Positions 1-11,930 of a stretch of 64,000 nucleotides of DNA are shown here, in pieces. Both the position numbers and the translations under genes were made by a program. Positions within the stretch are counted from its first letter, which is position 1. Every line of letters starts with the position of its first letter. Below the pieces are notes generated by a model. It worked only from the letters and a program-made list of their open reading frames with translations, was not told where the DNA came from and made no database searches. This DNA comes from Halictus rubicundus (taxonomy: Eukaryota; Arthropoda; Insecta; Hymenoptera; Halictidae): NCBI RefSeq assembly GCF_050948215.1, contig NW_027488876.1, forward strand, positions 1-64,000, written 5' to 3'.

Positions 1-440
1 AGGATAGAGGATATTATAGGGTAGAGGATAGGATAGGATAGAGGATACGATATGATAGAGGATAGGAAAGAGGATAGGATATAATACAGTATAGGATAGG
101 ATTGAGTAGAGGATGGGATAGAGGATAGGATAGGATAGAGGATAGGATAGGATAGAGGATAGGAGAGGATAGAGGGTAGGATAGGATAGAGGATAGGGTA
201 GAATAGAGGATAGGATAGGATAGAGGATAGGATAGGGTAGAGGATAGGATAGGATAGAGGATACGATATGATAGAGGATAGGATAGGATAGAGGATAGGA
301 TAGGATAGAGGATAGGATAGGATAGAGGATAGGATAGGATAGAGGATAGGATAGGATAGAGGATAGGATAGGATAGAGGATGGGATAGGATAGAGGATAG
401 GATAGAGGATAGGATAGGATAGAGGATAGGATAGGATAGA
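1..440 (+). repeat. Duplicated block, copy 1 (offset 1,074 bp)
   Basis: Bases 1-440 match 1075-1514 without a difference that I could see. Shared rare variants in the same order are TTATAGGGTAG at 14/1088, GGAAAGAGG, ATACAGTATAGG, GGATTGAGTAGAGG, GGGTAGAATAG and TGGGATAGG at 381/1455. The match is lost just after about 440, where this copy has GATGATAGG. The copy is cut by the window start, so the block may extend further left. Confidence 0.85.
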
Positions 441-1074
441 TGATAGGATAGGATAGAAGATAGGATAGGATAGAGGATAGGATAGGATAGAGGATACGAT
501 AGGATAGAAGATAGGATAGGATAGAGGATAGGATAGGATAGAAGATAGGATAGGATAGAGGATAGGATAGGATAGAGGATAGGATAGGATAGAAGATAGG
601 ATAGAGGATAGGATAGAGGATAGGATAGAGGATAGGATAGAGGATAGGATATAATAGAGGATAGGATAGGATAGAGGATAGGATAGGATAGAGGATAGGA
701 TAGAATAGAGGATTCGATATTATAGACGATAGGATACGATAGAGTATAGGATAGAATTGAGGATAGGATAGGTTAGAGGATTCGATATTATAGACGATAG
801 GATAGGATAGAGTATAGGATAGGATAGAGGATAGGATAGGATAGAGGATAGGATAGGATAGAGGATATGATAGGATAGAGGATAGGATAGGGTAGAGGAT
901 AGGATAGGATAGAGGATAGGATAGGATAGAGGATAGGATATGATAGAGGATAGGATAGGACAGAGGATAGGATAGTATAGAGGATAGTATAGGATAGAGG
1001 ATAGGATAGGATAGAGAGAGGATAGGATAGAGGATAGGATAGGATAGAGGATAGGGTAGGATAGAGGATAGGAT

Positions 1075-1514
1075 AGGATAGAGGATATTATAGGGTAGAG
1101 GATAGGATAGGATAGAGGATACGATATGATAGAGGATAGGAAAGAGGATAGGATATAATACAGTATAGGATAGGATTGAGTAGAGGATGGGATAGAGGAT
1201 AGGATAGGATAGAGGATAGGATAGGATAGAGGATAGGAGAGGATAGAGGGTAGGATAGGATAGAGGATAGGGTAGAATAGAGGATAGGATAGGATAGAGG
1301 ATAGGATAGGGTAGAGGATAGGATAGGATAGAGGATACGATATGATAGAGGATAGGATAGGATAGAGGATAGGATAGGATAGAGGATAGGATAGGATAGA
1401 GGATAGGATAGGATAGAGGATAGGATAGGATAGAGGATAGGATAGGATAGAGGATGGGATAGGATAGAGGATAGGATAGAGGATAGGATAGGATAGAGGA
1501 TAGGATAGGATAGA
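1075..1514 (+). repeat. Duplicated block, copy 2 (offset 1,074 bp)
   Basis: This is the second copy of the block at 1-440, with the same series of rare variants. The near absence of differences in so variant-rich a stretch points to a recent duplication or conversion. Confidence 0.85.
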
Positions 1515-1722
1515 GGATAGGATAGGATAGAGGATAGGATAGGATAGAGGATAGGATAGGATACAGTATAGGATAGGATAGAGGATAGGATAGGATAGAG
1601 GATAGGATAGGATAGAGGATAGGATAGGATAGAGGATAGGATAGGATAGAGGATAGGATAGAGGAGAGGATAGGATAGAGGATAGGATAGGATAGAGGAT
1701 AGGATAGGATGGAGGATAGGAT

Positions 1723-1852
1723 AGGATAGAGGATATTATAGGGTAGAGGATAGGATAGGATAGAGGATACGATATGATAGAGGATAGGAAAGAGGATAGG
1801 ATATAATACAGTATAGGATAGGATTGAGTATAGGATGGGATAGAGGATAGGA
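1723..1852 (+). repeat. Short third copy of the left-end block
   Basis: This repeats the first ~130 bases of the block at 1075, at an offset of 648 (TTATAGGGTAG at 1736 versus 1088). I see one substitution, GAGTATAGG for GAGTAGAGG, before the match ends at a unique GGGTATTGG near 1,855. Confidence 0.75.
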
Positions 1853-3093
1853 TAGGGTATTGGATAGGATAGAGGATAGGATAGGATACAGGATAGGAGA
1901 GGATAGAGGATAGGATATGATAGAGGATAGGAAAGAGGATAGGATATAATACAGTATAGGATATGATAGAGGATAGGATAGGATAGAGGATAGGATAGGA
2001 TAGAGGATAGGATAGGATAGAGGATAGGATAGGATAGAGGATAGGATAGGATAGAGGATAGGATACGATAGAGGATAGGATAGGATAGAGGATAGGATAG
2101 GATAGAGGATAGGATAGGATAGAGGATAGGATATGATAGAGGATAGGATAGGATAGAGGATAGGATAGTATAGAGGATAGTATAGGATAGAGGATAGGAT
2201 AGGATACAGGATAGGATAGGATAGAGGATAGGATATGATAGAGGATAGGAAAGAGGATAGGATATAATACAGTATAGGATAGGATAGAGGATAGGATAGG
2301 ATAGAGGATAGGATAGGATAGAGGATAGGATAGGATAGAGGATAGGATAGGATAGAGGATAGGATAGGATAGAGGATAGGATAGGATAGAAGATAGGATA
2401 GGATAGAGGATAGGATAGGATAGAGGATAGGATAGGATAGATGATAGGATAGGATAGAGGATAGGATAGGATAGAAGATAGGATAGGATAGAGGATAGGA
2501 TAGGATAGAGGATAGGATAGGATAGAAGATAGGATAGGATAGAGGATAGGATAGGATAGGATAGAGGATAGGATAGGATAGAGGATAGGATAGGATAGAG
2601 TATAGGATAGAGGATAGGACAGGATAGAGGATAGGATAGGATAGAGGATAGGATAGGATAGAGGATAGGATAGGATAGAGGATAGGATAGGATAGAGGAT
2701 AGGATAGGATAGAGGATAGGATAGGATAGAGGATAGGATAGGATAGAGGATAGGATAGGATAGAGGATAGGATATGATAGAGGATAGGATAGGATAGAGG
2801 ATAGGATAGTATAGAGGATAGTATAGGATAGAGGATAGGATAGGATAGAGGAGAGGATAGGATAGAGGATAGGATAGGATAGAGGATAGGATAGGATAGA
2901 GGATAGGATAGGATAGAGGATATTATAGGGTAGAGGATAGGATAGGATAGAGGATAGGATAGGATAGAGAATAGGATAGGATAGAGGATAGGAAGGATTG
3001 AGGATAGGATAGGATAAAGGATAGGATAGGATAGAGGATAGGATAGGATAGAGGATAGGATAGGATAGAGGATAGGATAGGATAGAGGATAGG

Positions 3094-3132
3094 TTGCGAT
3101 AGAGGATACGAAAGGATAGGATAGAGGGTAGG
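3094..3132 (+). repeat. GCGATAG...ACGAAAGG compound monomer, first copy
   Basis: TGCGATAGAGGATACGAAAGG followed by a GGATAGAGGGTAGG monomer is the most frequent compound variant in the window. It first occurs here (as TTGCGATAG) and recurs every few hundred bases to the right edge, last at about 63,961. It holds two CpG sites in an otherwise CpG-free monomer background, and its GGATGCG form contains a FokI site. I did not count the copies exactly. Confidence 0.75.
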
Positions 3133-3626
3133 ATAGGATAGAGGATAGGTTAGGATAGAGGATAGGAGAGGATAGAGGAGAGGATACGATAGAGGATACG
3201 ATAGGATAGGATAGAGGGTAGGATAGGATAGAGGATAGGATAGGATAGAGGATAGGATAGGATAGAGGATAGCATAGGATAGATGATAGGATAGGATAGG
3301 ATAGTATAGAGGATAGGATAGGATAGAGGATAGGATAGGATAGAGGATAGGATGCGATAGAGGATACGAAAGGATAGGATAGAGGGTAGGATAGGATAGA
3401 GGATAGGATAGGATAGAGGATAGGATATGATAGAGGATAGGATAGGATAGAAGATAGGATAGGATAGAGGATAGGATAGAATAGGGGATAGGATATAATA
3501 GAGGATAGGATAGGATAGAGGATAGGATACGATAGAGGATAGGATAGGATAGAGGATAGGATAGGATAGATGATAGGATAGGATAGAGGATAGGATAAGA
3601 TAGAGGGTACGATAGGATAGATGATA

Positions 3627-3674
3627 TTATAGGAAAGAGGAAAGGATATGATAGACGATACGATATTGTAGAGG
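3627..3674 (+). repeat. TTATAGGAAAGAGG cassette, reference copy of 27
   Basis: This is a compound variant of about 48 bases: TTATAGGAAAGAGGAAAGG, then ATATGATAGAGG, then ATACGATATTGTAGAGG. I located the TTA at 3627, 4725, 6322, 8834, 11230, 14272, 18460, 19459, 21675, 24785, 28665, 29688, 30517, 32021, 33669, 37179, 38413, 39613, 40774, 41974, 43855, 46008, 47213, 48289, 51867, 53731 and 60487. Altered copies are at 58623 (GTTATAGGAAAGAGTAAAGG) and ~63,815 (ATTACAGGAATGAGG). It is the best landmark for higher-order structure. On the minus strand it supplies a TAA, so many spurious frames end here. Confidence 0.85.
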
Positions 3675-4949
3675 ATAGGATAGGATAGAGGATAGGATAG
3701 GATAGAGGATAGGATAGGATAGAGGATAGGATAGGATAGAGGATAGGATATGATAGAGGATAGGATAGGATAGAAGATAGGATAGGATAGAAGATAGGAT
3801 AGGATAGAGGATAGGATAAGATAGAGGATAAGATAGGATAGAGGATAGGATAGGATAGAGGATAGGATATGATAGAGGATAGGATAGGATAGAAGATAGG
3901 ATCGGATAGAGGATAGGATAGAGGATTGGATAGGATAGAGGATAGGATAAGATAGAGGATAGGATAGGATAGAGGATAGGATACGATAGAGGATAGGATA
4001 GGATAGAGGGTAGGATAGGATAGAGGATAGGATAGGATAGAGGATAGGATAGGATAGAGGATAGCATAGGATAGAGGATAGGATAGGATAGGATAGAGGA
4101 TAGGATAGTATAGAGGATAGGATAGGATAGAGGATAGGATAGGATAGAGGATAGGATAGGATAGAGGATAGGATGCGATAGAGGATACGAAAGGATAGGA
4201 TAGAGGGTAGGATAGGATAGAGGATAGGATAGGATAGAGGATAGGAGACGATAGAGGATAGGATATGATAGAGGATAGGATATGATAGAGGATAGGATAG
4301 GATAGAGGATAGGAGAGGATAGAGGATAGGATAGGATAGAGGATAGGATATGATAGAGGATAGGATAGGATAGAAGATAGGATAGGATAGATGATAGGAT
4401 AGGATAGAGGATAGGATAAGATAGAGGATAAGATAGGATAGAGGATAGGATAGGATAGAGGATAGGATAGGATAGAGGATAGGATAGGATAGAGGATAGG
4501 ATATGATAGAGGATAGGATAGGATAGAGGATAGGATAGGATAGTATAGAGGATAGGATAAGATAGAGGATATGATAGGATAGACGATAGGATAGGATAGA
4601 GGATAGGATATGATAGAGGATAGGATAGGATAGAGGATAGGATAGGATAGAGGATAGGATAGGATAGATGATAGGATAGGATAGAGGATAGGATAAGATA
4701 GAGGATACGATAGGATAGATGATATTATAGGAAAGAGGAAAGGATATGATAGAGGATACGATATTGTAGAGGATAGGACAGGATAGAGGATAGGATAGGA
4801 TAGAGGATAGGATAGGATAGAGGATAGGATAGGATAGAGGATAGGATAGGATAGAGGATAGGATATGATAGATTATAGGATAGGATAGAGGGTAGGATAG
4901 GATAGAGGATAGGATAGGATAGAGGATAGGATAGGATAGAGGATAGCAT

Positions 4950-7030
4950 AGGATAGAGGATAGGATAGGATAGGATATAGGATAGGATAGTATAGAGGAT
5001 AGGATAGGATAGAGGATAGGATAGGATAGAGGATAGGATGCGATAGAGGATACGAAAGGATAGGATAGAGGGTAGGATAGGATAGAGGATAGGATAGGAT
5101 AGAGGATACGATAGGATAGGATAGAGAATAGGATAGGATAGAGGATAGGATAGGATAGAGGATAGGATAGGATAGAGGATAGAATAGGATAGAGGATAGG
5201 ATATGATAGAGGATAGGATAGGATAGAGGGTAGGATAGGATAGAGGATAGGATAGGATAGAGGATAGGATAGGATAGAGGATAGCTTAGGATAGAGGATA
5301 GGATAGGATAGGATAGAGGATAGGATAGTATAGAGGATAGGATAGGATAGAGGATAGGATAGGATAGAGGATAGGATGCGATAGAGGATACGAAAGGATA
5401 GGATAGAGGGTAGGATAGGATAGAGGATAGGATAGGATAGAGGATAGGAGAGGATAGAGGATAGGATACGATAGAGGATACGATAGGATAGGATAGAGGG
5501 TAGGATAGGATAGAGGATAGGATAGGATAGAGGATAGGATAGGATAGAGGATAGCATAGGATAGAGGATAGGATAGGATAGGATAGGATAGAGGATAGGA
5601 TAGTATAGAGGATAGGATAGGATAGAGGATAGGATAGGATAGAGGATAGGATGCGATAGAGGATACGAAAGGATAGGATAGAGGGTAGGATAGGATAGAG
5701 GATAGGATAGGATAGAGGATAGGAGAGGATAGAGGATAGGATATGATAGAGGATAGGATATGATAGAGGATAGGATAGGATAGAGGATAGGAGAGGATAG
5801 AGGATAGGATAGGATAGAGGATAGGATAGGATAGAGGATAGGATAGGATAGAGGATAGGATATGATAGAGGATAGGATAGGATAGAGGATAGGATAGGAT
5901 AGAGGATAGGATAGGATAGAGGATAGGATAGGATAGAGGATAGGATAGGACAGAGGATAGGATAGTATAGAGGATAGGATAGGATAGAGGATAGGATAGG
6001 ATAGAGGATAGGATGCGATAGAGGATACGAAAGGATAGGATAGAGGGTAGGATAGGATAGAGGATAGGATAGGATAGAGGATAGGAGAGGATAGAGGATA
6101 GGATACGATAGAGGATAGGATAGGATAGAGGATAGGATAGTATAGAGGATAGGATAAGATAGAGGATATGATAGGATAGACGATAGGATAGGATAGAGGA
6201 TAGGATATGATAGAGGATAGGATAGGATAGAGAATAGGATAGGATAGAGGATAGGATAGGATAGATGATAGGATAGGATAGAGGATAGGATAAGATAGAG
6301 GATACGATAGGATAGATGATATTATAGGAAAGAGGAAAGGATATGATAGAGGATACGATATTGTAGAGGATAGGATAGGATAGAGGATAGGATAGGATAG
6401 AGGATAGGATAGGATAGAGGATAGGATAGGATAGAGGATAGGATAGGATAGAGGATAGGATATGATAGATTATAGGATAGGATAGAAGATAGGATATGAT
6501 AGATGATAGGATACGATAGAGGATAGGATAAGATAGAGGATAAGATAGGATAGAGGATAGGATAGGATAGAGGATAGAATAGGATAGAGGATAGGATCGG
6601 ATAGAGGATATGATAGGGGATTGGATAGGATAGAGGAAAGGATAGGATAGAGGATAGGATAGGATAGAGGATAGGATAGGATAGAGGATAGGATAAGATA
6701 GAGGATAGGATAGGATAGAGGATAGGATAGGATAGAGGATAGGATAGGATAGAGGATAGGATATGATAGAGGATAGGATAGGATAGAGGATAGGATAGGA
6801 TAGAGGATAGGATAGGATGGAGGATAGGATAGGACAGAGGATAGGATAGTATAGAGGATAGGATAGGATAGAGGATAGGATAGGATAGAGGATAGGATAG
6901 GATAGAGGATAGGATAGGATAGAGGATAGGATAGGATAGAGGATAGGATAGGACAGAGGATAGGATAGTATAGAGGATAGGATAGGATAGAGGATAGGAT
7001 AGGATAGAGGATAGGATGCGATAGAGGATA
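4950..7030 (+). repeat. 2.4-2.5 kb higher-order repeat, copy 1
   Basis: It aligns with 7.46-9.5 kb at offset 2,512, falling to 2,478 after a 34-bp (two-monomer) difference. Shared markers are GGATATAGG at ~4972/7487, GCGATAG at 5040/7552, the TTATAGGAAAGAGG cassette at 6322/8834 and TGATAGGGG at 6611/9089. A point difference (GCTTAGG at ~5284 for GCATAGG at ~7796) removes a minus-strand ATG and creates a TAA. It diverges near 7,030. Confidence 0.75.
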
Positions 7031-7459
7031 GGAGAGGATAGAGGATAGGATATGATAGAGGATAGGATATGATAGAGGATAGGATAGAGGATAGGAGAGG
7101 ATAGAGGATAGGATAGGATAGAGGATAGGATAGGATAGAGGATAGGATAGGATAGAGGATAGGATATGATAGAGGATAGGATAGGATAGAGGATAGGATA
7201 GGATAGAGGATAGGATAGGATAGAGGATAGGATATGATAGAGGATAGGATAGGATAGAGGATAGGATAGGATAGAGGATAGGATATGATAGAGGATAGGA
7301 TAGGATAGAAGATAGGATAGGATAGAAGATAGGATAGGATAGAGGATAGGATAAGATAGAGGATAAGATAGGATAGAGGATAGGATAGGATAGAGGATAG
7401 GATATGATAGAGGATAGGATAGGATAGAAGATAGGATCGGATAGAGGATAGGATAGAGG

Positions 7460-9560
7460 ATTGGATAGGATAGAGGATAGGATAGGATATAGGATAGGAT
7501 AGTATAGAGGATAGGATAGGATAGAGGATAGGATAGGATAGAGGATAGGATGCGATAGAGGATACGAAAGGATAGGATAGAGGGTAGGATAGGATAGAGG
7601 ATAGGATAGGATAGAGGATACGATAGGATAGGATAGAGAATAGGATAGGATAGAGGATAGGATAGGATAGAGGATAGGATAGGATAGAGGATAGAATAGG
7701 ATAGAGGATAGGATATGATAGAGGATAGGATAGGATAGAGGGTAGGATAGGATAGAGGATAGGATAGGATAGAGGATAGGATAGGATAGAGGATAGCATA
7801 GGATAGAGGATAGGATAGGATAGGATAGAGGATAGGATAGTATAGAGGATAGGATAGGATAGAGGATAGGATAGGATAGAGGATAGGATGCGATAGAGGA
7901 TACGAAAGGATAGGATAGAGGGTAGGATAGGATAGAGGATAGGATAGGATAGAGGATAGGAGAGGATAGAGGATAGGATACGATAGAGGATACGATAGGA
8001 TAGGATAGAGGGTAGGATAGGATAGAGGATAGGATAGGATAGAGGATAGGATAGGATAGAGGATAGCATAGGATAGAGGATAGGATAGGATAGGATAGGA
8101 TAGAGGATAGGATAGTATAGAGGATAGGATAGGATAGAGGATAGGATAGGATAGAGGATAGGATGCGATAGAGGATACGAAAGGATAGGATAGAGGGTAG
8201 GATAGGATAGAGGATAGGATAGGATAGAGGATAGGAGAGGATAGAGGATAGGATATGATAGAGGATAGGATATGATAGAGGATAGGATAGGATAGAGGAT
8301 AGGAGAGGATAGAGGATAGGATAGGATAGAGGATAGGATAGGATAGAGGATAGGATAGGATAGAGGATAGGATATGATAGAGGATAGGATAGGATAGAGG
8401 ATAGGATAGGATAGAGGATAGGATAGGATAGAGGATACGATAGGATAGAGGATAGGATAGGACAGAGGATAGGATAGTATAGAGGATAGGATAGGATAGA
8501 GGATAGGATAGGATAGAGGATAGGATGCGATAGAGGATACGAAAGGATAGGATAGAGGGTAGGATAGGATAGAGGATAGGATAGGATAGAGGATAGGAGA
8601 GGATAGAGGATAGGATACGATAGAGGATAGGATAGGATAGAGGATAGGATAGTATAGAGGATAGGATAAGATAGAGGATATGATAGGATAGACGATAGGA
8701 TAGGATAGAGGATAGGATATGATAGAGGATAGGATAGGATAGAGAATAGGATAGGATAGAGGATAGGATAGGATAGATGATAGGATAGGATAGAGGATAG
8801 GATAAGATAGAGGATACGATAGGATAGATGATATTATAGGAAAGAGGAAAGGATATGATAGAGGATACGATATTGTAGAGGATAGGATAGGATAGAGGAT
8901 AGGATAGGATAGAGGATAGGATAGGATAGATTATAGGATATGATAGATTATAGGATAGGATAGAAGATAGGATATGATAGATGATAGGATACGATAGAGG
9001 ATAGGATAAGATAGAGGATAAGATAGGATAGAGGATAGGATAGGATAGAGGATAGAATAGGATAGAGGATAGGATCGGATAGAGGATATGATAGGGGATT
9101 GGATAGGATAGAGGAAAGGATAGGATAGAGGATAGGATAGGATAGAGGATAGGATAGGATAGAGGATAGGATAAGATAGAGGATAGGATAGGATAGAGGA
9201 TAGGATAGGATAGAGGATAGGATAGGATAGAGGATAGGATATGATAGAGGATAGGATAGGATAGAGGATAGGATAGGATAGAGGATAGGATAGGATAGAG
9301 GATAGGATAGGACAGAGGATAGGATAGTATAGAGGATAGGATAGGATAGAGGATAGGATAGGATAGAGGATAGGATAGGATAGAGGATAGGATAGGATAG
9401 AGGATAGGATAGGATAGAGGATAGGATAGGACAGAGGATAGGATAGTATAGAGGATAGGATAGGATAGAGGATAGGATAGGATAGAGGATAGGATGCGAT
9501 AGAGGATACGAAAGGATAGGATAGAGGGTAGGATAGGATAGAGGATATTATAGGATAGAG
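7460..9560 (+). repeat. 2.4-2.5 kb higher-order repeat, copy 2
   Basis: This is the middle copy of the 2.4-2.5 kb block. To the left it pairs with 4.95-7.03 kb (offset 2,512/2,478). To the right it pairs with 10.24-11.93 kb: GCATAGG 8067/10469, cassette 8834/11230, TGATAGGGG 9089/11451, TTATAGGATAGAGG 9548/11910. From about 8.0 kb on it also begins the 10.5-kb repeat. Confidence 0.75.
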
Positions 9561-9594
9561 GATAGGAGAGGATAGAGGACAGGATATGATAGAG
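9548..9594 (+). repeat. TTATAGGATAGAGG...GACAGG marker, reference copy
   Basis: This compound variant joins TTATAGGATAGAGG, ATAGGAGAGG and ATAGAGGACAGG. Copies start at 9548, 10151, 11910, 15873, 20173, 20596, 22406, 26369, 44606, 49023, 54482 and 61238. It delimits the 3,963-bp nested repeat. In the right third it marks the start of the variant-rich half of block X. Confidence 0.8.
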
Positions 9595-10239
9595 GATAGG
9601 ATAGGATAGAGGATAGGATAGGATAGAGGATAGGATAGGATAGAGGATAGGATAGGATAGAGGATAGGATAGGACAGAGGATAGGATAGTATAGAGGATA
9701 GGATAGTATAGAGGATAGGATAGGATAGAGGATAGGATAGGATAGAGGATAGGATGCGATAGAGGATACGAAAGGATAGGATAGAGGGTAGGATAGGATA
9801 GAGGATAGGATAGGATAGAGGATAGGAGAGGATAGAGGATAGGATACGATAGAGGATACGATAGGATAGGATAGAGGGTAGGATAGGATAGAGGATAGGA
9901 TAGGATAGAGGATAGGATAGGATAGAGGATAGGTTGCGATAGAGGATACGAAAGGATAGGATAGAGGGTAGGATAGGATAGAGGATAGGTTAGGATAGAG
10001 GATAGGAGAGGATAGAGGAGAGGATACGATAGAGGATACGATAGGATAGGATAGAGGGTAGGATAGGATAGAGGATAGGATAGGATAGAGGATAGGATGC
10101 GATAGAGGATACGAAAGGATAGGATAGAGGGTAGGATAGGATAGAGGATATTATAGGATAGAGGATAGGAGAGGATAGAGGACAGGATATGATAGAGGAT
10201 AGGATAGGATAGAGGATAGGATAGGATAGAGGATAGGAT

Positions 10240-11930
10240 AGTATAGAGGATAGGATAGGATAGAGGATAGTATAGGATAGAGGATAGGATGCGATAGAGG
10301 ATACGAAAGGATAGGATAGAGGGTAGGATAGGATAGAGGATAGGATAGGATAGAGGATAGGAGAGGATAGAGGATAGGATACGATAGAGGATACGATAGG
10401 ATAGGATAGAGGGTAGGATAGGATAGAGGATAGGATAGGATAGAGGATAGGATAGGATAGAGGATAGCATAGGATAGAGGATAGGATAGGATAGGATAGA
10501 GGATAGGATAGTATAGAGGATAGGATAGGATAGAGGATAGGATAGGATAGAGGATAGGATGCGATAGAGGATACGAAAGGATAGGATAGAGGGTAGGATA
10601 GGATAGAGGATAGGATAGGATAGAGGATAGGAGAGGATAGAGGATAGGATATGATAGAGGATAGGTTATGATAGAGGATAGGATAGGATAGAGGATAGGA
10701 GAGGATAGAGGATAGGATAGGATAGAGGATAGGATAGGATAGAGGATAGGATAGGATAGAGGATAGGATATGATAGAGGATAGGACAGGATAGAGGATAG
10801 GATAGGATAGAGGATAGGATAGGATAGAGGATAGGATAGGATAGAGGATAGGATAGGACAGAGGATAGGATAGTATAGAGGATAGGATAGGATAGAGGAT
10901 AGGATAGGATAGAGGATAGGATGCGATAGAGGATACGAAAGGATAGGATAGAGGGTAGGATAGGATAGAGGATAGGATAGGATAGAGGATAGGAGAGGAT
11001 AGAGGATAGGATACGATAGAGGATAGGATAGGATAGAGGATAGGATAGTATAGAGGATAGGATAAGATAGAGGATATGATAGGATAGACGATAGGATAGG
11101 ATAGAGGATAGGATATGATAGAGGATAGGATAGGATAGAGAATAGGATAGGATAGAGGATAGGATAGGATAGATGATAGGATAGGATAGAGGATAGGATA
11201 AGATAGAGGATACGATAGGATAGATGATATTATAGGAAAGAGGAAAGGATATGATAGAGGATACGATATTGTAGAGGATAGGATAGGATAGAGGATAGGA
11301 TAGGATAGAGGATAGGATAGGATAGAGGATAGGATATGATAGAGGATAGGATAGGATAGAGGATAGGATAAGATAGAGGATAAGATAGGATAGAGGATAG
11401 GATAGGATAGAGGATAGAATAGGATAGAGGATAGGATCGGATAGAGGATATGATAGGGGATTGGATAGGATAGAGGAAAGGATAGGATAGAGGATAGGAT
11501 AGGATAGAGGATAGGATAGGATAGAGGATAGGATAAGATAGAGGATAGGATAGGATAGAGGATAGGATAGGATAGAGGATAGGATAGGATAGAGGATAGG
11601 ATATGATAGAGGATAGGATAGGATAGAGGATAGGATAGGATAGAGGATAGGATAGGATAGAGGATAGGATAGGACAGAGGATAGGATAGTACAGAGGATA
11701 GGATAGGATAGAGGATAGGATAGGATAGAGGATAGGATAGGATAGAGGATAGGATAGGATAGAGGATAGGATAGGATAGAGGATAGGATAGGACAGAGGA
11801 TAGGATAGTATAGAGGATAGGATAGGATAGAGGATAGGATAGGATAGAGGATAGGATGCGATAGAGGATACGAAAGGATAGGATAGAGGGTAGGATAGGA
11901 TAGAGGATATTATAGGATAGAGGATAGGAG
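10240..11930 (+). repeat. 2.4-2.5 kb higher-order repeat, copy 3
   Basis: This is the third copy, at offsets of 2,402 to 2,362 from copy 2. Between copies 2 and 3, near 9.75-9.93 kb, there is an extra ~180-bp segment carrying a second GCGATAG...ACGAAAGG motif. That segment is missing from the equivalent place near 20.37 kb. Confidence 0.7.

Larger units (their letters stand above)
1..3090 (+). repeat. Left satellite subfamily lacking GCG and GCAT variants
   Basis: In this stretch I find none of the TGCGATAG variants (first seen near 3,094) and no GCATAGG variant (first seen near 3,273). Both then recur every few hundred bases to the end of the window. Variants typical of this stretch are CAGTATAGG, GGATTGAGTA, GATTCGATATTATAG (near 712 and 780) and TTATAGGGTAG (14, 1088, 1736, 2923). 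The monomer itself is unchanged. I infer an older or separately homogenised subfamily abutting the main array. Confidence 0.75.
3091..4949 (+). repeat. Main satellite subfamily, entry zone without clear long duplication
   Basis: This is the first stretch of the main subfamily. It contains the first TGCGATAG...ATACGAAAGG compound variant (near 3,094), the first GAATAGGGG...ATATAATAG variant (near 3,480) and the first two TTATAGGAAAGAGG cassettes (3627 and 4725, 1,098 apart). I did not find a multi-kilobase partner that aligns over its full length. Confidence 0.6.

Noticed and set aside
3491..3501. Bacterial -10-like TATAAT in GATATAATAG (recurs many times)
   Set aside because: There is no -35 partner, gene or bacterial context; it is a common monomer variant.
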